Shown here: piece after piece, positions 50,562 to 59,621 of the stretch | Layout: every line of letters starts with the position of its first letter | Position numbering within the stretch: position 1 is the first letter of the stretch | Source: Pedobacter sp. Leaf194 | GTDB lineage: Bacteria; Bacteroidota; Bacteroidia; Sphingobacteriales; Sphingobacteriaceae | Assembly: GCF_001423945.1 (NCBI RefSeq) | Contig: NZ_LMPU01000001.1 | Span: 1,237,971 to 1,301,970, forward strand | Direction of reading: 5' to 3' | Length of the DNA stretch: 64,000 nt | The notes under the pieces: generated by a model | Seen by the model: the letters and a program-made list of their open reading frames with translations, nothing else | What the model was told of the DNA's origin: nothing | Database searches by the model: none | Made by a program: the position numbers and the translations under genes

Positions 50562-51590
50562 ATGTGGTACGATAAACTTTTAGAAAACGACAAATTGCCC
50601 GATACCGCGTTGCGTTTGGGAATTAGAAAGCTTTGCAAACAGCGCCTGGATGACGAAACGCTGGGCGACGAAGAGTTGCAACAGGAAAAATTTATGGATT
50701 TGGTTGATGAATTAAAGCAGTCGCCAATTGCCGTGAATACCGCTGAAGCAAACGAGCAACACTATGAATTACCTACCGAGTTTTTTCAGTATTGCCTTGG
50801 CAAAAACCTAAAATACAGTAGTGGTTACTGGAAACCCGGCGTAAAAGATATAGATACTTCGGAAGATGATATGTTAGCCTTAACTTGCAAGCGAGCCGAT
50901 TTGCAAAGCGGACAAAATGTGCTGGAACTTGGCTGCGGCTGGGGTTCTTTGTCGCTTTATATGTCGGCAAAATTCCCGAAAAGCACTTTTACGGTTGTTT
51001 CAAATTCAGCAACACAGAAAGTTTTTATCGATGAAACTGCGAGGCAACGAGGCATTCAAAACTTAACGGTTTTAACCGCCGACATGAATACCTTTAACAT
51101 TGCAGACAGTTTCGACAGAATTGTTTCGGTTGAGATGTTTGAGCACATGCGCAACTATAAATTTTTGCTTAATAAAGTAGCCGGTTTCTTAAAGGCTGAT
51201 GGTAAACTCTTCGTTCATATTTTTACCCATAAAACATTAGCCTACAAATTTGAGGTAATTGACGAAACCGATTGGATGAGTAAATATTTCTTTACCGGTG
51301 GAATTATGCCCTCAAATCATTTGTTTTTTTACTTTAACGATGATTTAAAAATCGACAAACACTGGGTTGTAAATGGAAGTAATTATGGCAAAACGGCTGA
51401 AGCCTGGCTAAGCAATATGGACAAGCACAAGAAGGAAATTATGCCGCTGCTGGAAAATACGTATGGTAAAGACGAGGCCGTAAAATGGTGGGTTTACTGG
51501 CGCTTATTTTACATGAGTTGTGCAGAATTGTTTAATTACAATAAAGGCAATGAATGGATGGTTTGCCATTACTTATTCGAAAAAAAATAA
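50562..51590 (+). CDS. SAM-dependent methyltransferase, coclaurine-N-methyltransferase/CFA type
   Basis: A 342-residue class I methyltransferase. 'NEQHYELPTEFFQYCLGKNLKYSSGYW' precedes the SAM motif 'VLELGCGWGSLSLYMSAKFP', then 'RIVSVEMFEHMRNYKFLL' and 'DWMSKYFFTGGIMPSNHLFFYF'. These match plant-type coclaurine N-methyltransferase homologues in the CFA superfamily rather than true CFA synthases. In bacteria such proteins occur in lipid clusters, so a phospholipid acyl chain is a likely substrate. It lies between DUF1295 and an FAD amine oxidase. Confidence 0.88.
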   Translation: MWYDKLLENDKLPDTALRLGIRKLCKQRLDDETLGDEELQQEKFMDLVDELKQSPIAVNTAEANEQHYELPTEFFQYCLGKNLKYSSGYWKPGVKDIDTSEDDMLALTCKRADLQSGQNVLELGCGWGSLSLYMSAKFPKSTFTVVSNSATQKVFIDETARQRGIQNLTVLTADMNTFNIADSFDRIVSVEMFEHMRNYKFLLNKVAGFLKADGKLFVHIFTHKTLAYKFEVIDETDWMSKYFFTGGIMPSNHLFFYFNDDLKIDKHWVVNGSNYGKTAEAWLSNMDKHKKEIMPLLENTYGKDEAVKWWVYWRLFYMSCAELFNYNKGNEWMVCHYLFEKK

Positions 51591-51724
51591 TTAACAGTTA
51601 AGGTTGGTTGCCGGAAACTGAAGCGACCGGTTAACAGCCACGCTTAATTATCAGCATCAATATTTTGGAGGCTACTTACTAAAAAATCATTCATCTATTT
51701 TAAACCCTCAATTCAGTTTATATT

Positions 51725-52990
51725 ATGCAAAAACTCGCCATTATTGGCTCCGGAATAGCAGGCATGGGATGCGCCCACAAGCTCCAAAACAAGTACGACA
51801 TTACCGTTTTTGAGCAGGCAGATTATATTGGCGGTCATACCAATACAATTACACTCCAGGAAGCGGATGAAGCGGGGACGGGAGCAGAAAAAAACATCTA
51901 CCTTGATAGTGGTTTCATGGTTTTTAACTATCAAACGTATCCTAATTTAACTGAAATGTTCGCCGAAATTGGTGCGCCGGTTATTAAAACAGATATGTCT
52001 TTCAGTGTTCAGTTTTTGCCTAAAAAACTGGAATATAGCGGCTCGGGATTGAACCATTTATTTGCCCAACGCAAAAATTTATTTAATTTGTCTTACCTAA
52101 AAATGTTGATGCAGATTAACCGTTTCAACAAGCAAAGCGTAGAAATTTTAGACAAGCCTGAATATCAAAATTACTCCATCGGCAGGTTTTTTAAAGAATT
52201 TGGCTATAGCGATGATATGCTTTGGCAATATTTAATTCCGATGAGCGCCGCGGTTTGGAGTGCACCTATGGAACAAATTCTAGATTTCCCTGCTGTTACA
52301 TTAATCAGGTTTTTCAAAAACCATGGTTTTTTAGGCCTCGATACTCAGCACCAATGGTACACGTTGGAAAACGGCAGCCAATCTTACCGCGAAAAATTAA
52401 TTGCACCTTTCAGAGATAGAATTAAAATTAATAACAAAATTGTTTCTGTAAAAAGATTACAACATGGAACAGTTGAAGTGGAGAATGCCAGTGGCGAAAA
52501 GTTTGAATTTGATAAAGTTATTATGGCTAGTCATGCCGACCAGACTTTCCAAATTGTAAAAGATAAAACAGCTTTAGAAACTGAATTGCTTTCGAAATTT
52601 AAATACCAGCTTAACAAAGCAGTTGTGCATACCGATGAAAAGCAAATGCCAAAGGCGAAATTAGCATGGAGCAGTTGGAACTATAGGGTAGAAAAACAAG
52701 GTGAAAAATTGTTGCCGAGCACCATTTATTGGATGAATAACTTACAAGGCGTTTCAAAGAAAAACAACTACTTTGTTTCAATAAATCCATCAGCAACGTT
52801 AAATTCTGATAAGGTGATTAAAGAAATCGATTATCATCACCCATTGTTTGATGTTCCGGCAATGCAGGCACAAGAAAGGTTGCACGAGCTAAATCAAAAC
52901 GGACCTGTGTATTATTGCGGTAGTTATTTTAAATATGGTTTCCACGAAGATGCGTACAAGAGTGCAGTGGATTTGTGCAAAGGCCTCTAG
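51725..52990 (+). CDS. FAD-dependent amine oxidase-family protein
   Basis: A 421-residue flavoprotein. The N-terminal dinucleotide motif is 'LAIIGSGIAGMGCAHKLQ', then 'TVFEQADYIGGHTNT' with the acidic residue binding the ribose. Relatives are fused to the N-terminus of plant cyclopropane fatty acid synthases and stand beside CFA-like genes in many bacteria. This one has no signal peptide and probably works on lipid at the inner membrane. It precedes DUF1365 by 125 bp. Confidence 0.9.
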   Translation: MQKLAIIGSGIAGMGCAHKLQNKYDITVFEQADYIGGHTNTITLQEADEAGTGAEKNIYLDSGFMVFNYQTYPNLTEMFAEIGAPVIKTDMSFSVQFLPKKLEYSGSGLNHLFAQRKNLFNLSYLKMLMQINRFNKQSVEILDKPEYQNYSIGRFFKEFGYSDDMLWQYLIPMSAAVWSAPMEQILDFPAVTLIRFFKNHGFLGLDTQHQWYTLENGSQSYREKLIAPFRDRIKINNKIVSVKRLQHGTVEVENASGEKFEFDKVIMASHADQTFQIVKDKTALETELLSKFKYQLNKAVVHTDEKQMPKAKLAWSSWNYRVEKQGEKLLPSTIYWMNNLQGVSKKNNYFVSINPSATLNSDKVIKEIDYHHPLFDVPAMQAQERLHELNQNGPVYYCGSYFKYGFHEDAYKSAVDLCKGL

Positions 52991-53115
52991 TTTGATTTTG
53001 CTGCCGTTCTGAGCGCAGGGAGGTAATTTTGCTCCAAATTACGCACTATGCTACATCCGGCGCCGTCGTACTTAAGCCGACGGATAATAAGAAAATATTG
53101 TAGATTAAGAATTAA

Positions 53116-53940
53116 ATGTCTGTAACTCCACACTTCACATCAAGCATTTATACTGCGAAAGTTATGCATCATCGCCTTGCGCCAAAGAAGCATTCTTTTT
53201 GGTACAATGTATATATGTTTTACATCGATTTGGATGAGCTGGACTTAATATCAGAAAAACTTCGATGGTTCAGCCGGAATAGATTTAATCTTTTCTCTTT
53301 CAAAGATGCCGAACATTTGCAGTTACCAGCAGAAAATCCCGATAAGACCAAGAGCACCCGCCAACATATGGAAGATTACCTTAAGCAAAACGGTGTTGAG
53401 GGAAAGGACCTGAAGATAAAATTGCTGACCAATCTGAATGTTTTGGGATATAATTTTAATCCTGTTTCTTTCTATTTCTGCTTCGATGAAACCGAGAAAC
53501 CAGTTTGCTGCGTTGCAGAAATTAGCAATACTTACCGCGAGATGAAACTTTTCTTTTTCGGACAGGAAGAATTAAAGGGAGATGTGTTTAAAAAGATTAC
53601 CACAAAATATTTTTATGTATCGCCGTTTATAGACCACGATGATTCCTTCGATTTTAGTTTAAAAGTACCTGGTGACAAACTCGAAATAAAAATCGATGAC
53701 CTTGATAAAAACGGTAACAAGTTTTTTATCAGTACTTTGTTTGGGAAGCGCCAGCCACTAACGAATGGTGCGTTAATAGGATATTTCTGTTCAATTCCTT
53801 TCATCCCTTTGCAAATAATGGGCATGATTCACTGGCAGGCTTTACGTTTATGGCTAAAAAAACTATCTTTTCATCCGAAGGCAAAAAACCCTGAACTGCA
53901 ACGCAACGTATATAAACCTTACAAACCACAAACAAAATAG
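53116..53940 (+). CDS. DUF1365 family protein
   Basis: A 274-residue protein. 'IYTAKVMHHRLAPKKHSFWYNVYMFYIDLDEL' is the DUF1365 N-terminal signature, followed by 'VLGYNFNPVSFYFCFDETEKPVCCVAEISNTYREM'. No catalytic residues are established. The family is nearly always next to FAD amine oxidase and CFA-type genes, as here, and starts 12 bp before the CFA gene. Hence it is probably part of the same acyl-chain modification step. Confidence 0.92.
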   Translation: MSVTPHFTSSIYTAKVMHHRLAPKKHSFWYNVYMFYIDLDELDLISEKLRWFSRNRFNLFSFKDAEHLQLPAENPDKTKSTRQHMEDYLKQNGVEGKDLKIKLLTNLNVLGYNFNPVSFYFCFDETEKPVCCVAEISNTYREMKLFFFGQEELKGDVFKKITTKYFYVSPFIDHDDSFDFSLKVPGDKLEIKIDDLDKNGNKFFISTLFGKRQPLTNGALIGYFCSIPFIPLQIMGMIHWQALRLWLKKLSFHPKAKNPELQRNVYKPYKPQTK

Positions 53941-53952
53941 ATTTAGAAGATT

Positions 53953-55191
53953 ATGAATACGCTTGCTGCTACTAAAACATCAACAGGTTTTTTCGAAAAA
54001 GTGGTGCTTAACGCACTTTCAAAAATGACGCTGGGAAAACTGGAACTTACCTTAACAAGTGGGGAGGTATTGATCTTCGGCGATGGTGAAGACAAGATTT
54101 CTGCCAATATCCAGGTTAACCACCCCGATTTTTTTAAATCGATAGCGCTTTATGGCGATATCGGTTTTGGCGAGGGCTACACCTCCGGACTCTGGGATAC
54201 CACCAACATAACAAATGTGGTGAAATGGGTGCTGTTAAACATCGAAAACGCACCTTCGGTTACCGGTAGCAAAGTAAAATCGGTGGCGCTTAACGTTTTT
54301 AAAGTTCTAAACAAACTTACGCATGTACGCCGGGCAAACACGCTTGCAGGCGCTCAAAAAAATATTTCGGAGCATTACGATTTAAACAACGATTTCTTCT
54401 CAACCTTTTTAGATAAAACGATGACCTATTCTAGCGGTTATTTTTTGGATGAGAGTGTTGGCTTAGAAGAATCACAATATGCCAAATACGATAGACTGGC
54501 AAAGCAGTTAAAAATTAAACCTACTGATCATGTACTTGAGATTGGTAGTGGGTGGGGTGGAAATGCGATTTTTCTGGCAAAAAATTACGGCTGCCAGGTA
54601 ACTTCTGTAACCATATCAAAAGAGCAGCAAAAACTGGCCATTGAGCGTGTTAAAGAAGCAGACTTGGAAGATAAAGTGTCTATAATTCTTCAGGATTACC
54701 GCAACATAGAAGGTACTTTCGATAAAATCGTTTCTATCGAAATGCTTGAGGCCGTTGGCCATCAGTATTTAGAAACGTATTTTGAAAAGTGCCAGTCCCT
54801 CTTAAAACAAGATGGTATTTTTGCTCTGCAGGTAATTACTTCGCCAGATAGCAGATACGATAAGTTAAGAAATGGAGTAGATTGGATTCAAAAGCATATT
54901 TTCCCCGGCTCGCTTTTACCATCGGTTGCTGCGATAAACAAAGCGGTTAACAACACCGGTGATTTAACGCTGGTTGATTTAAAGGATATGGGTTTAGATT
55001 ACGCTAAAACACTTCACCTTTGGTACATAGAATTTAATAAACACCTCGATAAAGTAAAGGCTTTGGGTTTTGATGATAATTTTATCCGTAAATGGAATTA
55101 CTACCTGAACTATTGCGAAGCAGCTTTCGCCATGCGAAATATTAATGTAATGCAACTCGTTTACACCAGGCCAAATAATACTTCGAGGTAA
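53953..55191 (+). CDS. Cyclopropane-fatty-acyl-phospholipid synthase-like protein
   Basis: A 412-residue CFA superfamily enzyme. An N-terminal domain (about 1-125) is followed by 'SEHYDLNNDFFSTFLDKTMTYSSGYFLDE', the SAM motif 'VLEIGSGWGGNAIFLAK', 'KIVSIEMLEAVGHQYLETYF' and 'DWIQKHIFPGSLLPS'. Compared with E. coli CFA, Glu239 is kept (Glu266), but bicarbonate-site Cys139 is Ser161 and His266 is Gln293. The Gln version is typical of the plant-like group paired with FAD oxidases. It transfers a methyl to an unsaturated acyl chain in the membrane; the final product is uncertain. Confidence 0.9.
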   Translation: MNTLAATKTSTGFFEKVVLNALSKMTLGKLELTLTSGEVLIFGDGEDKISANIQVNHPDFFKSIALYGDIGFGEGYTSGLWDTTNITNVVKWVLLNIENAPSVTGSKVKSVALNVFKVLNKLTHVRRANTLAGAQKNISEHYDLNNDFFSTFLDKTMTYSSGYFLDESVGLEESQYAKYDRLAKQLKIKPTDHVLEIGSGWGGNAIFLAKNYGCQVTSVTISKEQQKLAIERVKEADLEDKVSIILQDYRNIEGTFDKIVSIEMLEAVGHQYLETYFEKCQSLLKQDGIFALQVITSPDSRYDKLRNGVDWIQKHIFPGSLLPSVAAINKAVNNTGDLTLVDLKDMGLDYAKTLHLWYIEFNKHLDKVKALGFDDNFIRKWNYYLNYCEAAFAMRNINVMQLVYTRPNNTSR

Positions 55192-55241
55192 AAAAAAATA
55201 ATTTTGCGGCACAATTACGTTGCTTTCGCAGAAAACGACTG

Positions 55242-55280
55242 AATGGATGAGGAGCAAATGGCTCTTCGTCCATTTTTTTT
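55242..55280 (+). terminator. Terminator after the CFA-like gene
   Basis: AATGGATGAGGAGC (55242-55255) pairs with GCTCTTCGTCCATT (55261-55274), 14 bp with two G-T pairs, followed by a run of Ts. It closes the lipid-modification gene set. Confidence 0.88.
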
Positions 55281-55458
55281 GCCATTATCCTTTCTGCTCA
55301 TTGAGCTTTTCGCTTAACAGTCTGATATTTCCGATCATATTTACCGATAAAAGTCGCACCTTTGCCGACCAAATAACCTGCTTTGCGTAAAAACTATTTT
55401 GTTGACATGTAACAAATTGCAATTTGCGCAGACTAATTACAAAATACTATTTATTAAC

Positions 55459-57888
55459 ATGAAACGAATTCTACTACTAACCTTCATCCTGGGAATATTT
55501 TTTAATGCTCAAGCTCAATTTGGAATGGGAGGTGCTCAAAAAGCGACTGTTTCAGGTCGTGTTTCGATTACAATTTTAGATTCTGCCAACAAAAAACCAA
55601 TAGATTATGCAACCATTTCTTTACTAAAAGTTAAGGATAATAAATCTGTTAATGGTGGCGTAACGGATGATAAAGGAAAATTGGTGCTTCAAAACGTTGC
55701 TCCTGATGCCTATAAACTAGTGATTGGTTTTATGGGCTATCGCACGAAATCAATTTTGGTAACAACAACGCCGGCCAAGCCAGATGTTAACCTTGGTAAC
55801 GTTTTAATTTCATCAACAGAAAATAACCTGGCCGATGTACAGGTTACCGGAACCAAGGCAATTATCGAAAATAAAATTGATAGAATGGTTTATAACGCTG
55901 AGGCAGATGGAACAAATGCCGGTGGTGATGCTACCGATGTAATGCGTAAGGTGCCAATGCTATCTGTTGATCCGACAGGTAATATCCAGCTTCGTGGCGG
56001 TGCTGTCCGTGTCTTAATAAACGGTAAGCCTTCTGGTACGATGGCTAGTAGTGTTGCTGATGCATTAAAAATGATACCTGCTGAGCAGATTAAAACAGTT
56101 GAAGTAATAACAAGCCCGTCTGCAAAATACGATGCAGAAGGATCTGGCGGTATTATCAACATCATCACCAAAAAATCAAATGCGCAAGGAGTAAGTGGTT
56201 CGGTAAACGCAGCAGCTGGTACACGCCAAAACAATGGTTCTTTTAACTTAACTGCTAAAACCGGGCGCTTAAGTGTTAATACGAGTATAGGTACAAACCT
56301 GGCTTATGCACAGAGATCTCAAACAGAATTCATCACTAATACAACTTATTTAAACGGAACAACCAATAATATTTCTCAAAGTGGGTTTTCGAAATGGAGC
56401 CGCAATGGTTATAATGGAAGTTTCGGCCTCGATTACGATTTCAACGCTTACAACAACATTAGTACAACTGTAAAATTGAATAGCTTTTCGAACGGCGGTC
56501 CGAGCGAAACCAACTACCTTATAAATAACTTGGCGGCTTCCAATATTGGTGATATGGATATGACGTTCAGAAATTTAGACTGGAACGTGGATTATAGAAA
56601 AACCAGTAAAAAAGAAGGAGAAGAATTTTCTGTTTCCGCACAATTATCTACAGGCCGCACGCCAACGAGCTTTAGTAACTTGCTTACCTCGGCAGTTTAT
56701 CCAACGGGTTTACTTACGATAAGCAATAATACAGGTAAAAATAATGAGTATACTTTTCAAACAGATTATACCTATCCGTTTAATAAAAAGACAACTTTAG
56801 AAGTTGGTGCAAAAGCAATTTTGCGTGATATTCAAAGTCAGTTCGACAATAGCGCCCAAGATTTTGAGTACAACCAAAACGTTGGTGCCGCTTACGGTGT
56901 AATTAGTTTCGATTTAACTAAGAAACTAAAGTTTAAAGGGGGTGTAAGAGCTGAATATACCCGAATTGACTTTAACACGCAAACAAGTGGAATTCAAAAA
57001 AATGATTATCTGAACTTGTTTCCAAGTGCGATAATTTCTCAAAATTTAAAAGGTGGCGGTACAATTAAACTTAGCTATAACCGTCGCGTACAAAGGCCTT
57101 CGCAATCTTATCTAAACCCTTTCCGTAATGAAAGCGACCAGTTTAACATTATGCAGGGTAACCCACAATTAAGCCCTGAGTTAAGTGATAATTTAGAGTT
57201 GGGATACAATACTTTTATTAAAGGGTCGATAATTAATGCATCGATTTTCTACCGCCGCACAAGTGATGTTATCGAAAATTCGATTTCGCCGATAACTGAA
57301 AATGGCGTAAATAAAACGCTTACATCATATATAAACGTTGGTACTGCACCAGTTTATGGTTTCAACGTTTTCGCATCTTACAATCCTAAACCAAAATGGA
57401 CTTTGATGACTAACTTTTCCGGAAATACTTATTCGGTAGTGAATAACACAACCAATGTAAATACCGGTACGTTTTTCAATTTTAACTGGTTTGTGCGTTC
57501 GGCTTATGGTTTCGGTAAAGGTTTTAACTTCGAGTTATTTAATGTAATCACTTCTAAAAGACGTACATATCAAGGTGTTACCGACCCTTTCTATATTTAC
57601 GGTGCATCCCTCAAAAAAGAAATATTTAAGAAAAAAGGAAGTATTGGTTTAGGAACCCTGAATCCGTTTACCCGCGATTTGCATATCAAAACAATCAATA
57701 ATGCGGTAAACCAAACAGGCACAATTTACCAAAGCCAGAATATTTATTACCCGCTGCGTAACTACACGCTAAACTTTAGTTATACTTTTGGTAAGCTTAA
57801 ATTTACGGAGAAAAAGAAAATTAAAAACGACGATATTAAGCAAGACCAGCAGCAACAAGGTGGCGGTATGGGTGGCGTACAACAATAA
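55459..57888 (+). CDS. Outer membrane TonB-dependent-like barrel (OMP_b-brl_3)
   Basis: An 809-residue outer membrane protein from the start with a good signal peptide (MKRILLLTFILGIFFNAQAQ). A carboxypeptidase-regulatory-like domain (VSGRVSITILDSANKKPIDYATISL...), a plug (GGDATDVMRKVPMLSVDPTGNIQLRGGAVRVLINGKPSGTM...TVEVITSPSAKYDAEGSGGIINIITKK) and a barrel follow. The tail is Gln- and Gly-rich (KQDQQQQGGGMGGVQQ). Cargo is unknown. An upstream start at 55399 would place the signal peptide internally, so it was rejected. Confidence 0.92.
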   Translation: MKRILLLTFILGIFFNAQAQFGMGGAQKATVSGRVSITILDSANKKPIDYATISLLKVKDNKSVNGGVTDDKGKLVLQNVAPDAYKLVIGFMGYRTKSILVTTTPAKPDVNLGNVLISSTENNLADVQVTGTKAIIENKIDRMVYNAEADGTNAGGDATDVMRKVPMLSVDPTGNIQLRGGAVRVLINGKPSGTMASSVADALKMIPAEQIKTVEVITSPSAKYDAEGSGGIINIITKKSNAQGVSGSVNAAAGTRQNNGSFNLTAKTGRLSVNTSIGTNLAYAQRSQTEFITNTTYLNGTTNNISQSGFSKWSRNGYNGSFGLDYDFNAYNNISTTVKLNSFSNGGPSETNYLINNLAASNIGDMDMTFRNLDWNVDYRKTSKKEGEEFSVSAQLSTGRTPTSFSNLLTSAVYPTGLLTISNNTGKNNEYTFQTDYTYPFNKKTTLEVGAKAILRDIQSQFDNSAQDFEYNQNVGAAYGVISFDLTKKLKFKGGVRAEYTRIDFNTQTSGIQKNDYLNLFPSAIISQNLKGGGTIKLSYNRRVQRPSQSYLNPFRNESDQFNIMQGNPQLSPELSDNLELGYNTFIKGSIINASIFYRRTSDVIENSISPITENGVNKTLTSYINVGTAPVYGFNVFASYNPKPKWTLMTNFSGNTYSVVNNTTNVNTGTFFNFNWFVRSAYGFGKGFNFELFNVITSKRRTYQGVTDPFYIYGASLKKEIFKKKGSIGLGTLNPFTRDLHIKTINNAVNQTGTIYQSQNIYYPLRNYTLNFSYTFGKLKFTEKKKIKNDDIKQDQQQQGGGMGGVQQ

Positions 57889-57918
57889 GTTTAAAAACCC
57901 AATCGAATATAAATTAAG

Positions 57919-57950
57919 AACTCCCGGTTTTAACCGGGAGTTTTTTTTAT
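57919..57950. terminator. Bidirectional terminator between convergent genes
   Basis: AACTCCCGG (57919-57927) pairs with CCGGGAGTT (57934-57942), followed by eight Ts. The T-run includes the last codon region of the convergent lipoprotein gene, whose stop is at 57947-57949. The plus-strand direction is clearly strong; the reverse has a weaker U-tract. Confidence 0.85.
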
Positions 57951-59581
57951 TTCTTTTTTACTCTTTTCAAAATCATTAAACTCAGCGGATTCATCGGATA
58001 ACCGCTAATATTATTTTGCAGCATAACCACCGATTGATCATAAAATACAGGAACTACAGGCGAATAATCCATCACCATTTGGTCCATCTGGCGATACAAC
58101 TTAAAACGCTTTTCGTTATCAGGCTCGTAATAACTTTCTTCGAATAGTTTGTCGAATGCTTTATTATAAAAGGCTGTATAGTTTGGTCCGTATGGAACCT
58201 TATTTTTTGAATAAAACATTGAAAGGTAATTTTCTCCGTCGGCATAATCCGCAATCCAGCTTCCACGGAAGAAGTTTACATTATTTTTCGACATCAAATC
58301 CCTTAAGCTTGCACTTGGACTTACATCAATCTTAGTTTTGATGCCTATTGCACTTAACTCACCCTGGATAAATTCAATTAAATCTTTATAGGTTGTGGTG
58401 GTGTTCAAAGTGATTTCAGGTAAGCCTTTGCCTTCCGGGAAACCGGCTTCGGTAAGCAGTTTTGCGGCAAGTTTTGGATTGTAATGATAGCCATGTACCG
58501 CGGCGCTATCAAAACCTGGCATCCCTTTGGGAATAAAACCAGACGTTGCCGCAATGCCAATGCCGTTTCTTAGGTACTTAATCAGCTTATCTCTATCAAT
58601 TGAATAATTTATTGCCTGCCTGACTTTTTTAAACCTTAGTGGCGAATTTTTAACGATATCTAATGTGGAATCTACCAGAATGCCAACGTACTCGGTGCAA
58701 AGATACGGGCCTTTTCTCAGCGTAAACTTGCCTTTATATTTTGAAGTCATTTTTCCACTTTTCGTTAAAATATCGTCCCGATAACTTCCATCAACACTAT
58801 AGTAAAAGTCCAGATCTTTTTTCAGAAAACTCATAAATCCACTTTGCTTATCCGTTATAAATGAAGCTTTTAGTGCATCAATATAAGGCATTTGTTGCCC
58901 ATTCAAATCTTTTTCCCAGTAGTGCTCGTTCTTTAAAAGCACTAAAATTTCGCCTTCCTTCCAGTATTTAAACTTAAAAGGGCCGGTTCCAACGGGGTGG
59001 CTTCGAAAATCTTTTCCATAATGCTCTACAACTTCTTTTGGTACAACAGAGCAGTACTGAGAGGTAAGCAAACTCATAAAAGGTGGGAAAGGGCGAACGA
59101 GTTTAATCTGGAAAGTAGAATCATTTAAGGCGATAAAATTTCGCTCATCTTTTACTTTGTCGCTAAAAATCCACCCGCCAGATGAGGCAATTTTTGGGTC
59201 TATCAAACGATAAAAACTGTAGGCAAAATCGCTGGCTACAACTTTTCTCCCTTTGCCGTTTTTAAAAATCGGGTCGTCGTGGAAGTATACATCATTTCGA
59301 AGGTTAAAGGTATAAGTTAAGGCATCTTTTGAAATTTGCCAGCTTTTAGCAATTGCGGGCACGGTTTGCAGGTTAGCATCTATCTGTACTAAGCCATTAA
59401 AAACCTGGTTAGTCATCCAGATGGCATTTTGATTGCGTGCAAACGCGGGATCTAAAGAAGTTAGCCCCTGATCCAAATTAATATTGAAAATCTTTTTGTT
59501 TTTATTGTCTGCCGGTTCTTTGCATGAAATGAAAATAATGCTGTAAAAAATCCAAAATATATATTTAAATGAGCCTCGCAT
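57947..59581 (-). CDS. ABC transporter substrate-binding lipoprotein, family 5
   Basis: A 544-residue peptide/nickel-type solute-binding protein. The lipobox is 'YSIIFISCKEPADN' with Cys20 from the MRGSFKYIFWIF start. Family 5 features are 'LTSLDPAFARNQNAIWMTNQVFNGLVQIDA', 'SHPVGTGPFKFKYWKEGE' and 'RQAINYSIDRDKLIKYL'. No permease or ATPase genes are adjacent. It overlaps the terminator of the preceding barrel gene at its 3' end. A start at 59671 would lie inside the neighbouring gene and is rejected. Confidence 0.9.
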   Translation of the reverse strand: MRGSFKYIFWIFYSIIFISCKEPADNKNKKIFNINLDQGLTSLDPAFARNQNAIWMTNQVFNGLVQIDANLQTVPAIAKSWQISKDALTYTFNLRNDVYFHDDPIFKNGKGRKVVASDFAYSFYRLIDPKIASSGGWIFSDKVKDERNFIALNDSTFQIKLVRPFPPFMSLLTSQYCSVVPKEVVEHYGKDFRSHPVGTGPFKFKYWKEGEILVLLKNEHYWEKDLNGQQMPYIDALKASFITDKQSGFMSFLKKDLDFYYSVDGSYRDDILTKSGKMTSKYKGKFTLRKGPYLCTEYVGILVDSTLDIVKNSPLRFKKVRQAINYSIDRDKLIKYLRNGIGIAATSGFIPKGMPGFDSAAVHGYHYNPKLAAKLLTEAGFPEGKGLPEITLNTTTTYKDLIEFIQGELSAIGIKTKIDVSPSASLRDLMSKNNVNFFRGSWIADYADGENYLSMFYSKNKVPYGPNYTAFYNKAFDKLFEESYYEPDNEKRFKLYRQMDQMVMDYSPVVPVFYDQSVVMLQNNISGYPMNPLSLMILKRVKKK

Positions 59582-59595
59582 GCGGTAAGGAATGT

Positions 59596-59603
59596 TATTT
59601 TTG
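59596..59603 (+). promoter_or_regulatory. -7 element for the BtuF-like orphan
   Basis: TATTTTTG is a full match to TAnnTTTG and is followed by CAC, the usual context. It overlaps an upstream ATG at 59592, which rules that start out and points to the ATG at 59622 or 59628. The -33 part would lie within the start of the divergent lipoprotein gene and is not clear. Confidence 0.55.
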
Positions 59604-59621
59604 CACAAATTAATAAATTTA

